A stretch of 64,000 bases of DNA, from positions 1 to 64,000 of the forward strand of contig NZ_JBKBQM010000009.1 of the NCBI RefSeq assembly GCF_046292685.1, in the 5' to 3' direction. The stretch is from Wagnerdoeblera sp046292685 (lineage in GTDB: Bacteria; Pseudomonadota; Alphaproteobacteria; Rhodobacterales; Rhodobacteraceae). This document shows, piece by piece, positions 9,612 to 18,799 of the stretch. A model generated the notes under the pieces. The model made no database searches. It saw only the letters and a program-made list of their open reading frames with translations, and was not told the DNA's origin. A program made the position numbers and the translations under genes. Numbering within the stretch: the stretch's first letter is position 1; each line of letters starts with the position of its first letter.

Positions 9612-10379
9612 ATGGAATTCAGCATCAACATCCTGCGCCCCGAAGGCGACCCGAAGTCCGGGCCGGTCACCGTGGGGTGGTTCCTGCATGCCGACAAGGG
9701 CGCAGTGATGTATTACCCACCCGAACGCGTGACCTTTCGCCAGACCAACCGCACGCATGCGAAATCGGCCGCGCGCTGCCCCGGCGTGATCCAGCTGGAA
9801 AGCCGCTATTTCATGGTGCGCTGCCCGTTCGACCTGCATATCGGCTTTGGCCGCGACGAAAAGGGCGTGCCGCATCTGATCAACCGGGCCGGCGTCGCGG
9901 GCAGCATCCGGTCGAACAAGCTGGGGCAGGTGCTGACGCTGGTGTCCGAGGTGGAGTGGCGCTATCCCGACCGGCCGACGGTGCAGCTTTCGCTGCCCTA
10001 CTGCTTTCTGGCCGAGGAGATGTGCTATATCACCCAGCTGGATGCCTTTGCCCATTACCGGCCCATCCCGCTGCCCGGCACCATCTTCGGCGGGCGCTTT
10101 CCCATCCATTCGTGGGTGCGCCCGCTGATGTGGGCATTCGAATGGCACGACACCAGCAAGGATCTGATCGTCAAGCGTGGCGACCCGCTGTTCTATGTGC
10201 AGTTCGAGGCCGAGGGGCCCGACCGCCCCATCCAGGTGGTCGAGGTGGAGCGCACGAAGGAAATCGAGACCTGGATGGAGCAGATGTCGGGCGTGGTGAA
10301 CTATGTCAACCAGACCTTCAGCCTGTTCAAGGCGGCCGAGGCGATGCGGCCCGCGGAGTTGCTGAAGGTGAAGAAGTAG
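9612..10379 (+). CDS. Conserved-looking protein of unknown function
   Basis: 255 residues beginning MEFSINILRPEGD, soluble, without signal peptide or membrane segments. Tryptophan- and proline-rich stretches (YYPPERVTFRQTNRTHAKS, RPLMWAFEWHDTS) suggest a compact beta-rich fold, and the C-terminal 50 residues are helical (EIETWMEQMSGVVNYVNQTF). I do not recognise the family. The ATG at 9612 is preferred over an upstream in-frame start at 9567 because the latter adds low-complexity sequence. A hairpin follows the stop. Confidence 0.75.
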   Translation: MEFSINILRPEGDPKSGPVTVGWFLHADKGAVMYYPPERVTFRQTNRTHAKSAARCPGVIQLESRYFMVRCPFDLHIGFGRDEKGVPHLINRAGVAGSIRSNKLGQVLTLVSEVEWRYPDRPTVQLSLPYCFLAEEMCYITQLDAFAHYRPIPLPGTIFGGRFPIHSWVRPLMWAFEWHDTSKDLIVKRGDPLFYVQFEAEGPDRPIQVVEVERTKEIETWMEQMSGVVNYVNQTFSLFKAAEAMRPAELLKVKK

Positions 10380-10386
10380 GACACCC

Positions 10387-10407
10387 GCCCCGGCCTTGCG
10401 CCGGGGC
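10387..10407 (+). terminator. Terminator-like hairpin after 10379
   Basis: An 8-bp perfect stem, GCCCCGGC/GCCGGGGC with a 5-nt loop CTTGC, starts 8 nt after the stop codon of the upstream gene. No U-tract follows, so efficiency on its own is uncertain. Confidence 0.45.
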
Positions 10408-10613
10408 CTCGCCCGCCACCCCGCGCGCACCGCTGGACAGAGGTTCCGGGTCGAGACCGGGACGGGGCCTTCCCCCGCCAGGATCCCGTGTCGCCTGCCC
10501 CCGGGGGTGTTGCATTTCCGCCGATCACTTCCCAAGTGTAGCTCAAGGCCGCGAGGCCCCGTGCCGGGCAACCCGGGCGGGCGAGGGCGGCGCTTCATGG
10601 CAAGGAGAACCCG

Positions 10614-13232
10614 ATGAACCTGGAAAAGTTCACGGAACGGTCGCGTGGCTTTCTGCAGGCGGCCCAGACGATCGCAATGCGCGAGGGTCACCAGCGGTTG
10701 GTGCCCGAACATCTGCTGAAAGCCCTGATGGATGACGATCAGGGGCTGGCCTCGAACCTGATCCGTCGGGCCGGCGGCGCGCCCGAACGGGTGGCCGAGG
10801 CGGTGAATGCCGCCGTGGCGAAGCAGCCCAAGGTGTCGGGCGGCTCGGGCGAGGTCTATACCGAACAGTCGCTGGTCCGCGTGCTGACCGAGGCCGAGGC
10901 GCTGGCGAAGAAGGCCGGCGACAGCTTCGTGCCGGCCGAACGCATCCTGATGGCGCTGGCCATGGTGCCCAGCAAGGCCAAGGAGGCGCTGGATGCCGGT
11001 GCCGTCACCGCGCAAAAGCTGAACGCCGCCATCAACGACATCCGCAAGGGCCGCACCGCCGACAGCGCATCCGCCGAAGAAGGCTACGAGGCGTTGAAGA
11101 AATACGCCCGCGACCTGACCGAGGCCGCGCGCGAAGGCAAGATCGACCCGATCATCGGCCGCGACGAGGAAATCCGCCGCGCCATGCAGGTGCTGTCGCG
11201 CCGCACCAAGAACAACCCGGTGCTGATCGGCGAACCCGGCGTCGGCAAGACCGCCATCGCCGAAGGTCTGGCCTTGCGCATCGTCAACGGCGACGTGCCG
11301 GAATCCTTGCGCAACAAGCGGTTGCTCGCGCTGGACATGGGCGCGCTGATCGCCGGTGCCAAGTATCGCGGCGAGTTCGAGGAACGGCTGAAATCCGTGC
11401 TGTCCGAGGTGACGGCCTCGGCCGGCGAGATCATCCTGTTCATCGACGAGATGCATACCCTGGTCGGCGCCGGCAAGGCCGATGGCGCGATGGATGCCGC
11501 CAACCTGCTGAAACCGGCCCTTGCCCGGGGCGAACTGCACTGCATCGGCGCCACCACGCTGGACGAATACCGCAAGCACGTGGAAAAGGACGCAGCCCTT
11601 GCCCGCCGCTTCCAGCCGGTGATGGTGTCGGAACCCACGGTCGAGGATACCGTGTCGATCCTGCGCGGCATCAAGGAAAAATACGAACTGCACCACGGGG
11701 TGAAGATCGCCGACTCGGCGCTGGTGGCGGCGGCGACGCTCAGCCACCGCTACATCACCGACCGGTTCCTGCCCGACAAGGCCATCGACCTGGTGGACGA
11801 GGCCGCATCCCGCCTGCGCATGGAGGTGGACAGCAAGCCCGAGGAGCTCGACGCGCTGGACCGCGAGATCCTGCAAAAGCAGATCGAGGCCGAGGCGCTC
11901 AAGCGCGAGGATGACCAGGCCAGCCGCGACCGACTGGAAAAGCTCGAACGCGAACTGTCCGAACTTCAGCAGGAATCGGCCGAACTCACCGCCCAGTGGC
12001 AGGCCGAACGCGACCGCCTGGAAGGCGCGCGCGAGCTGAAGGAACAGCTCGACCGCGCCCGCGCCGATCTGGAAATCGCCAAGCGCGACGGCAACTTCGC
12101 CAAGGCCGGCGAATTGCAGTATGGCCGCATCCCGGAACTGGAACGCAAGCTGGCCGAGGCGGAATCCCACGGCAACGCCAAGCTGGTGGCCGATGCCGTG
12201 CGCCCCGAACAGATCGCCGAGGTCATCGAACGCTGGACGGGCATTCCGACCTCCAAGATGCTGGAAGGCGAGCGCGAGAAGCTTCTGAAGATGGAGGAGG
12301 AACTCGGCAAGCGCGTCATCGGCCAGCGCGAGGCGGTGGTGGCCGTGTCCAACGCCGTGCGCCGCGCCCGCGCCGGCCTGAACGACGAAGGCCGCCCGCT
12401 GGGCAGCTTCCTGTTCCTCGGCCCCACCGGCGTCGGCAAGACCGAGCTGACCAAGGCGGTCGCCGAATACCTGTTCGACGACGACAGCGCGATGGTGCGC
12501 ATCGACATGTCCGAGTTCATGGAGAAACACTCCGTCGCGCGGCTGATCGGCGCCCCTCCGGGCTATGTCGGCTATGACGAAGGCGGGGTGCTGACCGAGG
12601 CGGTCCGCCGCCGGCCCTATCAGGTCGTGCTGTTCGACGAGGTGGAAAAGGCCCACCCCGACGTGTTCAACGTGCTCTTGCAGGTGCTCGACGACGGGAT
12701 GCTGACCGATGGCCAGGGCCGCACGGTGGATTTCAAGCAGACGCTGATCGTGCTGACCTCGAATCTCGGGTCGCAGGCGCTGTCGATGCTGCCCGAAGGC
12801 ACCGAAAGCCGCGCCGCCAAGGCCGAGGTGATGGAGGCCGTGCGCGGCCACTTCCGCCCCGAGTTCCTGAACCGGCTGGACGAGATCATCATCTTCGATC
12901 GTCTCACCCGGGCCGACATGTCGGGCATCGTCGATATCCAGCTGCGCCGGCTGGCCAAGCGGCTGGAAGGGCGCAAGATCGTGCTGGAGCTCGACCAGTC
13001 CGCCCGCGACTGGCTGGCGGATGCCGGCTACGACCCGGTGTTCGGCGCGCGCCCGCTCAAGCGCGTCATCCAGCGCAGCCTGCAGGATCCGTTGGCGGAA
13101 CTGCTGTTGTCGGGCGCAGTGCTGGATGGGGCGACCGTGCCGGTCACCGCCGGCCCCGATGGCCTGATCATCGGCGACCGGCTGGTGCCGGGCCGCGGCG
13201 CCGACCGGCCCGCGGCCGCCCCGTTGCACTAG
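10614..13232 (+). CDS. clpB: Chaperone ClpB (Hsp100 disaggregase)
   Basis: AAA+ ATPase that solubilises aggregated protein with DnaK. The 872-residue product has the Clp N-domain (MNLEKFTERSRGFLQAAQT), nucleotide-binding domain 1 with Walker A GEPGVGKT at 206-213, the long middle coiled coil at about 410-530, and domain 2 with GPTGVGKT at 603-610. It lacks the ClpP-binding loop of ClpA/ClpX. The ATG follows AAGGAG. A GTTGCA (10509) to CCCAAG (10531) pair upstream might be a sigma-32-type promoter, but the match is weak. Confidence 0.96.
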   Translation: MNLEKFTERSRGFLQAAQTIAMREGHQRLVPEHLLKALMDDDQGLASNLIRRAGGAPERVAEAVNAAVAKQPKVSGGSGEVYTEQSLVRVLTEAEALAKKAGDSFVPAERILMALAMVPSKAKEALDAGAVTAQKLNAAINDIRKGRTADSASAEEGYEALKKYARDLTEAAREGKIDPIIGRDEEIRRAMQVLSRRTKNNPVLIGEPGVGKTAIAEGLALRIVNGDVPESLRNKRLLALDMGALIAGAKYRGEFEERLKSVLSEVTASAGEIILFIDEMHTLVGAGKADGAMDAANLLKPALARGELHCIGATTLDEYRKHVEKDAALARRFQPVMVSEPTVEDTVSILRGIKEKYELHHGVKIADSALVAAATLSHRYITDRFLPDKAIDLVDEAASRLRMEVDSKPEELDALDREILQKQIEAEALKREDDQASRDRLEKLERELSELQQESAELTAQWQAERDRLEGARELKEQLDRARADLEIAKRDGNFAKAGELQYGRIPELERKLAEAESHGNAKLVADAVRPEQIAEVIERWTGIPTSKMLEGEREKLLKMEEELGKRVIGQREAVVAVSNAVRRARAGLNDEGRPLGSFLFLGPTGVGKTELTKAVAEYLFDDDSAMVRIDMSEFMEKHSVARLIGAPPGYVGYDEGGVLTEAVRRRPYQVVLFDEVEKAHPDVFNVLLQVLDDGMLTDGQGRTVDFKQTLIVLTSNLGSQALSMLPEGTESRAAKAEVMEAVRGHFRPEFLNRLDEIIIFDRLTRADMSGIVDIQLRRLAKRLEGRKIVLELDQSARDWLADAGYDPVFGARPLKRVIQRSLQDPLAELLLSGAVLDGATVPVTAGPDGLIIGDRLVPGRGADRPAAAPLH

Positions 13233-13246
13233 GCGAGGCCCTTTGC

Positions 13247-13276
13247 CCCCGCCCCGGCCGCCGCGCCGGGGCGGGG
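13247..13276. terminator. Hairpin between convergent clpB and GMC oxidoreductase
   Basis: An 11-bp perfect stem, CCCCGCCCCGG (13247-13257) with CCGGGGCGGGG (13266-13276), fills the 61-nt gap between two genes that end toward each other. It probably ends transcription from both sides; there is no clear U-run. Confidence 0.6.
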
Positions 13277-13293
13277 CAGCACATCGCCGGCCG

Positions 13294-14904
13294 TCAGGCC
13301 CGCGCCGCGCGGCGGATCATGTCGGCCGCGCGTTCGGCAACCATGATGGTCGGCGCATTGGTATTGCCGCCCACCAGCGTCGGCATGACCGAGGCATCGA
13401 CCACGCGCAACCCTTCCATCCCGTGCACCCGCAAGGCCGGGTCGGTCACCGCCATCGGGTCGCGCCCCATGCGGCAGGTGCCCACGGGGTGATAGATGGT
13501 ATCGGCGCGGGCGCGGATGTCGGCCTCCAGCGCGGCATCGCTGCCGTCATGCGGATAAAGTCGCCGTCCGCGCCAGGGGGCCAGCGCCGGCGCCTGCAGG
13601 ATACGCTCCATCGCGCGCGCGCCTTGCATCAGCAGCGCCAGGTCGCGCGGGTCCGACAGAAAGGCCGGGTCGATGCGCGGCGGCGCGCCCGGATCGGCCG
13701 AGGTCAGGCCCACCCGGCCGCGGGAATGCGGCCGCAGCACGCAGACATGGCAAGACCAGCCATCGGCCAGGTGCAGCTTGCGCAGGTGGTCGTCGACGAT
13801 GCCCACCACGAAATGCAGTTGCAGGTCGGGTCGCACCACCGCCGGCGACGACCGCAGGAAGGCCCCCCCTTCGGCCATCGGCGAGGCGAAAAGCCCCTCG
13901 CCTGTCCGCCGCCAGTCGAGCCCGGCGCGGATCAACCGCGCAATCCCGGCCGGGTTCAACCCCACCACATCGGCGCGCGGCGAGGTATAGCCGATGATGT
14001 AATCGAGGTGGTCCTGCAGGTTCGCCCCCACCCCCGGCAGGTCGGCCGCCACCGGCAGGCCATGCGCGCGCAACTCGGCCTCGGGCCCGATCCCCGACAG
14101 CATCAGCAGCTTGGGCGAGCCGAAGGCCCCGGCCGACACGATCACCTCGCGCCGCGCCCGCACCAGCTGCGCGCGGCCCCGGTGGCGAATGGCCACCCCC
14201 ACCGCGCGCCGCCCCTCCAGCACCACACGGTCGGCGCGGCTGCGGGTCAGCACCGTCAGGTTGCGCCGCCCCAGCACAGGAAACAGATAGGCGGCCGCGG
14301 CCGAACAGCGCTCGCCCTTCTGCGGGCCGGAATGGAACTGGGTCACCTGGTAAAGCCCCGCCCCCTCCTGCGCGGGGCCGTTGAAATCGGGGTTCGCGGC
14401 GATCTGGCTTTCGGCGCAGGCCTCCACAAAGGCGCGCGAAATCGCCCGCGGCTGGCGCTGGTCGCCCACCTGCAACGGCCCATCGGCGCCATGCAGGGCA
14501 TCGGCGCCACGTGCATTGCCTTCGGCGGCCTTGAACCAGGGCAGGCAACTGGCCCAGTCCCAGCCCTCGGCCCCCGCGGCCGCCCAGTCGTCGTAATCCG
14601 ACGGATGCCCGCGCACATAGAGCATGGCATTGATCGCCGAAGACCCGCCCAGCGCCTTGCCCCGCGGCTGAAACCCGCGCCGCCCGTTCAGCCCCGCCTG
14701 CGGCACCGTGCGCAAGGCCCAGTTGTTCAGCGGCGGCCGGCCCGACACCATCGCCGCCACCAGGGCCGGCGCCCGCACCAGCAGGCTGTCGCCGCCGCCC
14801 CCCGCCTCCAGCAGGCAGACGGTCACCCCCGCATCTTCGGAAAGCCGCGCCGCCAGCACCGCCCCGGCCGACCCGCCGCCCGCGATCACATAGTCGAATT
14901 CCAC
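13294..14904 (-). CDS. GMC-family FAD oxidoreductase (choline dehydrogenase-like)
   Basis: 536-residue flavoprotein. The N-terminal dinucleotide fold DYVIAGGGSAGAVLAARL, the GMC signature GKALGGSSAINAMLYVRG and the C-terminal YHPVGTCRMG plus NTNAPTIMVAERAADMI (with active-site His) place it with choline/alcohol dehydrogenases. The substrate alcohol is unknown. The GTG at 14904 with GGAGG ten bases upstream is chosen; an ATG 13 codons further up lies in the intergenic repeat and is rejected. Confidence 0.88.
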   Translation of the reverse strand: MEFDYVIAGGGSAGAVLAARLSEDAGVTVCLLEAGGGGDSLLVRAPALVAAMVSGRPPLNNWALRTVPQAGLNGRRGFQPRGKALGGSSAINAMLYVRGHPSDYDDWAAAGAEGWDWASCLPWFKAAEGNARGADALHGADGPLQVGDQRQPRAISRAFVEACAESQIAANPDFNGPAQEGAGLYQVTQFHSGPQKGERCSAAAAYLFPVLGRRNLTVLTRSRADRVVLEGRRAVGVAIRHRGRAQLVRARREVIVSAGAFGSPKLLMLSGIGPEAELRAHGLPVAADLPGVGANLQDHLDYIIGYTSPRADVVGLNPAGIARLIRAGLDWRRTGEGLFASPMAEGGAFLRSSPAVVRPDLQLHFVVGIVDDHLRKLHLADGWSCHVCVLRPHSRGRVGLTSADPGAPPRIDPAFLSDPRDLALLMQGARAMERILQAPALAPWRGRRLYPHDGSDAALEADIRARADTIYHPVGTCRMGRDPMAVTDPALRVHGMEGLRVVDASVMPTLVGGNTNAPTIMVAERAADMIRRAARA

Positions 14905-14919
14905 GCGAATCGCCCTCCG

Positions 14920-14970
14920 TTTCACCTTGGCCAAATATCCCACGGGGGTGCGGGGGTGTGAAACCCCCGC
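14920..14970 (-). repeat. Intergenic hairpin plus core (copy c)
   Basis: On the minus strand a stem (14970-14963 with 14957-14950, GCGGGGGT/ACCCCCGC) leads into GGGATATTTGGCCAAGGTGAAA (19 of 22 bases as in copy b) just ahead of the ribosome-binding site of the GMC oxidoreductase. It sits in the leader of that gene, in the divergent gap toward fabA. Confidence 0.75.
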
Positions 14971-15075
14971 GGCACCGGCTGCCGCAGCGCCACGCCCGCC
15001 GGCCTGGCCCGCCCCCTTGCCCTTGCGCGCGGGCCGGTGCTAAGGCTGACCGACCGGGCAAGGGGGGCCAAAGCC

Positions 15076-15579
15076 GTGTATCCGACGAGTTTCGACAAGG
15101 AAGACCTGCTGAAATGCGCACGGGGCGAGCTGTTCGGCCCGGGGAACGCGCAGCTTCCGGCACCGCCCATGCTGATGATGGACCGCATCACCGACATTTC
15201 CGGCGACCGCGGCGAACACGGCAAGGGGCATGTCGTGGCCGAATTCGACATCACCCCCGACCTGTGGTTCTTTGCCTGCCACTTTCCCGGCAACCCGATC
15301 ATGCCCGGGTGCCTCGGGCTCGATGGCCTGTGGCAGCTTACGGGCTTCAACCTCGGCTGGCGCGGCTGGCAAGGGCGCGGCTACGCGCTCGGCGTGGGCG
15401 AGGTCAAGCTGACCGGCATGGTCCGCCCCGACCGCAAGCGGCTGACCTATTACGTCGATTTCACCAAGGCCATCCAGACCCGCCGCCTGACGATGGGCGT
15501 GGCCGATGGCCGGGTCGAGGCCGACGGCGAAACGATCTACCTCGTCAAGGACATGAAGGTCGCGCTGAGCGAGGCCTAG
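15076..15579 (+). CDS. fabA: 3-hydroxydecanoyl-ACP dehydratase/isomerase FabA
   Basis: Dehydrates 3-hydroxyacyl-ACP and isomerises trans-2- to cis-3-decenoyl-ACP, the entry to unsaturated fatty acids. 167 residues; hot-dog fold with catalytic His69 in FACHFPGNPIMPGCLGLDG and Asp83. The GTG at 15076, preceded by AAGGGGGG, gives the normal N-terminus YPTSFDKEDLLKCARGELFG; an upstream start at 15037 adds unrelated residues. fabB and fabI, normally directly downstream in relatives, are here 4.2 kb away. Confidence 0.95.
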   Translation: MYPTSFDKEDLLKCARGELFGPGNAQLPAPPMLMMDRITDISGDRGEHGKGHVVAEFDITPDLWFFACHFPGNPIMPGCLGLDGLWQLTGFNLGWRGWQGRGYALGVGEVKLTGMVRPDRKRLTYYVDFTKAIQTRRLTMGVADGRVEADGETIYLVKDMKVALSEA

Positions 15580-15604
15580 GCACGGCAACCGAAAGGGGGC
15601 ACCG

Positions 15605-16198
15605 ATGCGGCTTCTGTTCGTGCAGGCGCATCCGGTGCCCGAAAGCTTCTGCGCCGCGCTGTGCCGCGCAGCGATGGACGAGGCCGGCGCCCGGGGCCAT
15701 GCCGTGCGGCTGATCGACCTTCATGCCTGCGGCTTCGATCCGGTGCTGCGCGCCGCAGAGCACCGCAGCTACGCCGACCCCGCGCAACTGCCCGCCGATC
15801 TTGCACCGCATGTCGAGGCGCTGCGCTGGGCCGAGGGGGTGATCTTCGTCTACCCGACCTGGTGGCAGGCGCAGCCCGCCATCCTGAAAGGCTGGCTGGA
15901 TCGGGTGTGGCGCCCCGGCGTGGCCTTTACGGCACCTCCGGGCGGCGGCTTGCGGCCGGGTTTGCCGCAACTGCGGCTGATCGGCGCCATCACCACGCTG
16001 GGGGCGCCGTGGTGGGTCTGGGCGCTGCTGATGGGCGCGCCGGGGCGCAAGATGCTGTTGCGGGGCCTGCGCGCCTGCACCGCGCCGCGCACGCGCAGCT
16101 TCTGGCTGGCCTTGCACGACATCGACACCCGCCCCGAAGCCGACCGCCGCCGTTACCTCGACCGGGTGCGGGCGCGGGTCGCCCGCATCCCGGTCTGA
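15605..16198 (+). CDS. NAD(P)H-dependent flavodoxin-fold oxidoreductase
   Basis: 197 residues with the flavodoxin-like fold of the NQO2/MdaB/KefF family. The N-terminal FMN/FAD-binding strand MRLLFVQAHPVPESFCAAL is followed by FVYPTWWQAQPAILKGWLDRVW, the typical cofactor and dimer-contact motif. It probably performs two-electron reduction of quinones or other electrophiles. It lies 25 nt after fabA in the same direction and may be co-transcribed. Confidence 0.82.
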   Translation: MRLLFVQAHPVPESFCAALCRAAMDEAGARGHAVRLIDLHACGFDPVLRAAEHRSYADPAQLPADLAPHVEALRWAEGVIFVYPTWWQAQPAILKGWLDRVWRPGVAFTAPPGGGLRPGLPQLRLIGAITTLGAPWWVWALLMGAPGRKMLLRGLRACTAPRTRSFWLALHDIDTRPEADRRRYLDRVRARVARIPV

Positions 16199-16209
16199 GC
16201 GGCCGGGGG

Positions 16210-18648
16210 CTACATCCGCAGCCGGCGGCCTTCGGGGTCGAAGGGCGGGGCGGCCAGCACGGTGGCGCGATGCGGGCGGCCCAGCACCATCACCTCGAGC
16301 CCGGTCCCCGCCGCAATGTCGGGGCGCAGGTAGGCCAGCGCCAGCGACCTTTCGACGTGATAGCCATAGGCCCCGGACGAGACCTTGCCCGCAGGCTTGC
16401 CGGACAGATCGAAGATCGGCTCGTTGCCGGTGGCATCCGCGGTGGTCGCCTCGATCGCCAGCATCCGCAACACCTCGCGCGGCGGGCGCGCCATGACCTC
16501 GGCGCAGGCCTCGCGGTTCAGGAAGGGCTTGTCGAGCTTGACAAGGCCCGCCAGCCCCGTTTCCTGCGGCCAGTATTCGGGGCTGTAGTCGCGCCCCCAG
16601 CTGCCATAGCCCTTTTCCACCCGCAGGCTCATCAGCGCGCGGCTGCCCACGGGGCCGACGTTCAAGGGCTTTCCGGCCTCCAGCAAGGCGGCGTAAAGCC
16701 GGGGCTGGTCGGCCTCGGTGCAGTGCAGCTCCCAGCCCAGATCGCCGGTGAAGCTGACGCGCAGGGCGATGCAATCGACCCCGGCGACCTCGATCCGGGC
16801 CGAGCGCATGAAGGGGAAGGCCGCATTCGACAGGTCGGCATTGGTCAGCCGCCCCAGCACCTCGCGCGCCAGCGGCCCGGCGATGTTGAAGCCCGCCATC
16901 GCCTCGGTCACGCTGCGCCAGGTGGTGCCGGCAGGCAAGGGCACGGCATCGAAGAACCGCTTGTGATAGCGTTCCGCCATGCCAGAACCGACCATGAAAT
17001 AATCGTCCGGGGCAAGGCAGGTCACGGTGAAATCCCCCGCAATCCCGCCGCGCTTGCCGATCAGCGGGGCAAGGCAGGACCGACCCGGCACCGCCGGAAT
17101 GCGGTTGGCCAGCAGCGCCTCGAGCCAGTCCTTCGCCCCCGGCCCGGCGATGCGGTAGCGGGCGAAGTTCGAGATGTCGATGATCCCGGCCCGGTCGCGC
17201 AACATGCGTGCCTCGCGCCCCACGGGGGCCCACCAGTTCTGCCGCTCGAACCCGATGGTCTCCTCGGTCGGCTCGCCGGGGGCGGAAAACCACAAGGGGT
17301 GTTCCCAGCCGAAGTTGAGCCCGAACACCGCGCCCATCGCCTTTTGCCGCTCATACACGGGGCGCACCCGCACCGGGCGGCCGGCGGCGCGCTCCTCGTT
17401 CGGGAAATGGATCTTGAAGCGGTTGGCATATTGGTCGCGCACCCGTTCGCGGGTGAAATCGCGCCCAGCCCAGGCGCCGAAGCGCGCCAGATCCCAGCCG
17501 AACATGTCGAGCTTGGGTTCCCCGGTGACGATCCATTCGGCGGACAACAGGCCGAGCCCCCCCGATTGCGAAAAGCCGGGGATGATGCCGTTGCAGCAGA
17601 AATAGTTGCGCAGTTCCGGCACCGGGCCGAACAGGGCGGCGCTGTCGGGCGACCAGATCATCGGGCCGTTGATGACGCGCTTGATGCCGGCGGTGCCCAC
17701 CACCGGCACCCGGGCAATGGCGCGCAGCATGTTGGGTTCGATCCGGTCCAGATCGTCGGCGAACAGCTCGTGCCCGAAGCCCTGCGGTGTGCCGTCCTCG
17801 GCCCAGAAGCGCATGTCGCGCTCATAGGCGCCGACCAGCAGGCCCAGCCCCTCTTGCCGCAGGTAATATTCGCCGTCGCGGTCGGCAACCGAAGGCAGGC
17901 GGCGGCCCATCGCGGCAACCTCGGGGATGGTCTCGGTGACGAAATACTGATGTTCCGTCGGCATCAGCGGCAGGGTGATGCCGGCCAGCGCGGCCACTTC
18001 GCGCGCCCAGAGGCCGGCGGCGTTCACCACCCAGCCGGTGCGCACCTCGCCCAGCGGGGTTTCCACGATCCAGGTTCCGTCGGGTTGCGGGCGCGTGGCG
18101 GTGACGGGGCAGTTGCGCAGGATCTGCGCCCCGCGCGCCCGGGCGCCGGCGGCATAGGCCATCGTCACGCCCGAAGGGTCCACGTTGCCGCCTTGCGGTT
18201 CGTGCATGATGCAGCGGATGCCGGTGAAATCCACCAGCGGGTGCAGGCGTTCGGCCTCGTCGCGCGAGATTTCGTAGAACTCCATCCCGTAGTAGCGCGC
18301 CTTGGCGGCTTGCAGGCGCAACTGATGCTCGCGCGCCTCGGTCTGGGCCAGATACAGCGAACCGGGCTGAAAGATGCCGCAGCCCTGGCCGGTTTCGGCC
18401 TCCAGATCCTTGTAAAGGCCCATCGTGTAGTGCTGCAGCCGACTGATGTTGGTGCTGTCGTGCAGGCCGTGGATATTGGCCGCCGCGTGCCAGGTGCTGC
18501 CCGAGGTCAGCTCGCTGCGTTCCAGCAGCACGACATCGGTCCAGCCCAGTTTGGTCAGGTGATAGAGGATCGAGCATCCGACCAGCCCGCCGCCGATGAC
18601 GACAGCCTGGGCATGGGATCGGGGTCTTGCGGGTTCGGTCTGGGTCAT
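16210..18648 (-). CDS. FAD-dependent dimethylglycine/sarcosine dehydrogenase-like protein with GcvT domain
   Basis: 812 residues in two halves. The N-terminal DAO-type flavoprotein domain has QAVVIGGGLVGCSILYHL, GxGxxG-like dinucleotide binding and GSTWHAAANIHGLHDS around the likely His-linked flavin. The C-terminal half (from about residue 430) is a GcvT/aminomethyltransferase-type folate domain (GDLGWELH, ARIEVAGVDCIALRVSFTG). It demethylates a methylated glycine and passes the one-carbon unit to tetrahydrofolate. The ATG at 18648 is divergent from a LysR gene that may control it. Confidence 0.85.
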   Translation of the reverse strand: MTQTEPARPRSHAQAVVIGGGLVGCSILYHLTKLGWTDVVLLERSELTSGSTWHAAANIHGLHDSTNISRLQHYTMGLYKDLEAETGQGCGIFQPGSLYLAQTEAREHQLRLQAAKARYYGMEFYEISRDEAERLHPLVDFTGIRCIMHEPQGGNVDPSGVTMAYAAGARARGAQILRNCPVTATRPQPDGTWIVETPLGEVRTGWVVNAAGLWAREVAALAGITLPLMPTEHQYFVTETIPEVAAMGRRLPSVADRDGEYYLRQEGLGLLVGAYERDMRFWAEDGTPQGFGHELFADDLDRIEPNMLRAIARVPVVGTAGIKRVINGPMIWSPDSAALFGPVPELRNYFCCNGIIPGFSQSGGLGLLSAEWIVTGEPKLDMFGWDLARFGAWAGRDFTRERVRDQYANRFKIHFPNEERAAGRPVRVRPVYERQKAMGAVFGLNFGWEHPLWFSAPGEPTEETIGFERQNWWAPVGREARMLRDRAGIIDISNFARYRIAGPGAKDWLEALLANRIPAVPGRSCLAPLIGKRGGIAGDFTVTCLAPDDYFMVGSGMAERYHKRFFDAVPLPAGTTWRSVTEAMAGFNIAGPLAREVLGRLTNADLSNAAFPFMRSARIEVAGVDCIALRVSFTGDLGWELHCTEADQPRLYAALLEAGKPLNVGPVGSRALMSLRVEKGYGSWGRDYSPEYWPQETGLAGLVKLDKPFLNREACAEVMARPPREVLRMLAIEATTADATGNEPIFDLSGKPAGKVSSGAYGYHVERSLALAYLRPDIAAGTGLEVMVLGRPHRATVLAAPPFDPEGRRLRM

Positions 18649-18799
18649 GGCGGTCTTTCGGGGCGCTGGCGGCCGGGGGGCAAGGGTCGGGTCGCAGGGC
18701 AGACTAGACGAGCGCCGCGAAGATGACACACAAGGAAAACGCGGGTCTGGACCCCGCTTTTGCGATGCCATCCGCCGTGGCCGAACCGGGAGAGCACCG

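Noticed and set aside
10509..10538. Sigma-32-type promoter for clpB (GTTGCA to CCCAAG)
   Set aside because: The halves match the heat-shock consensus only partly; kept as a remark under clpB, not as a feature.
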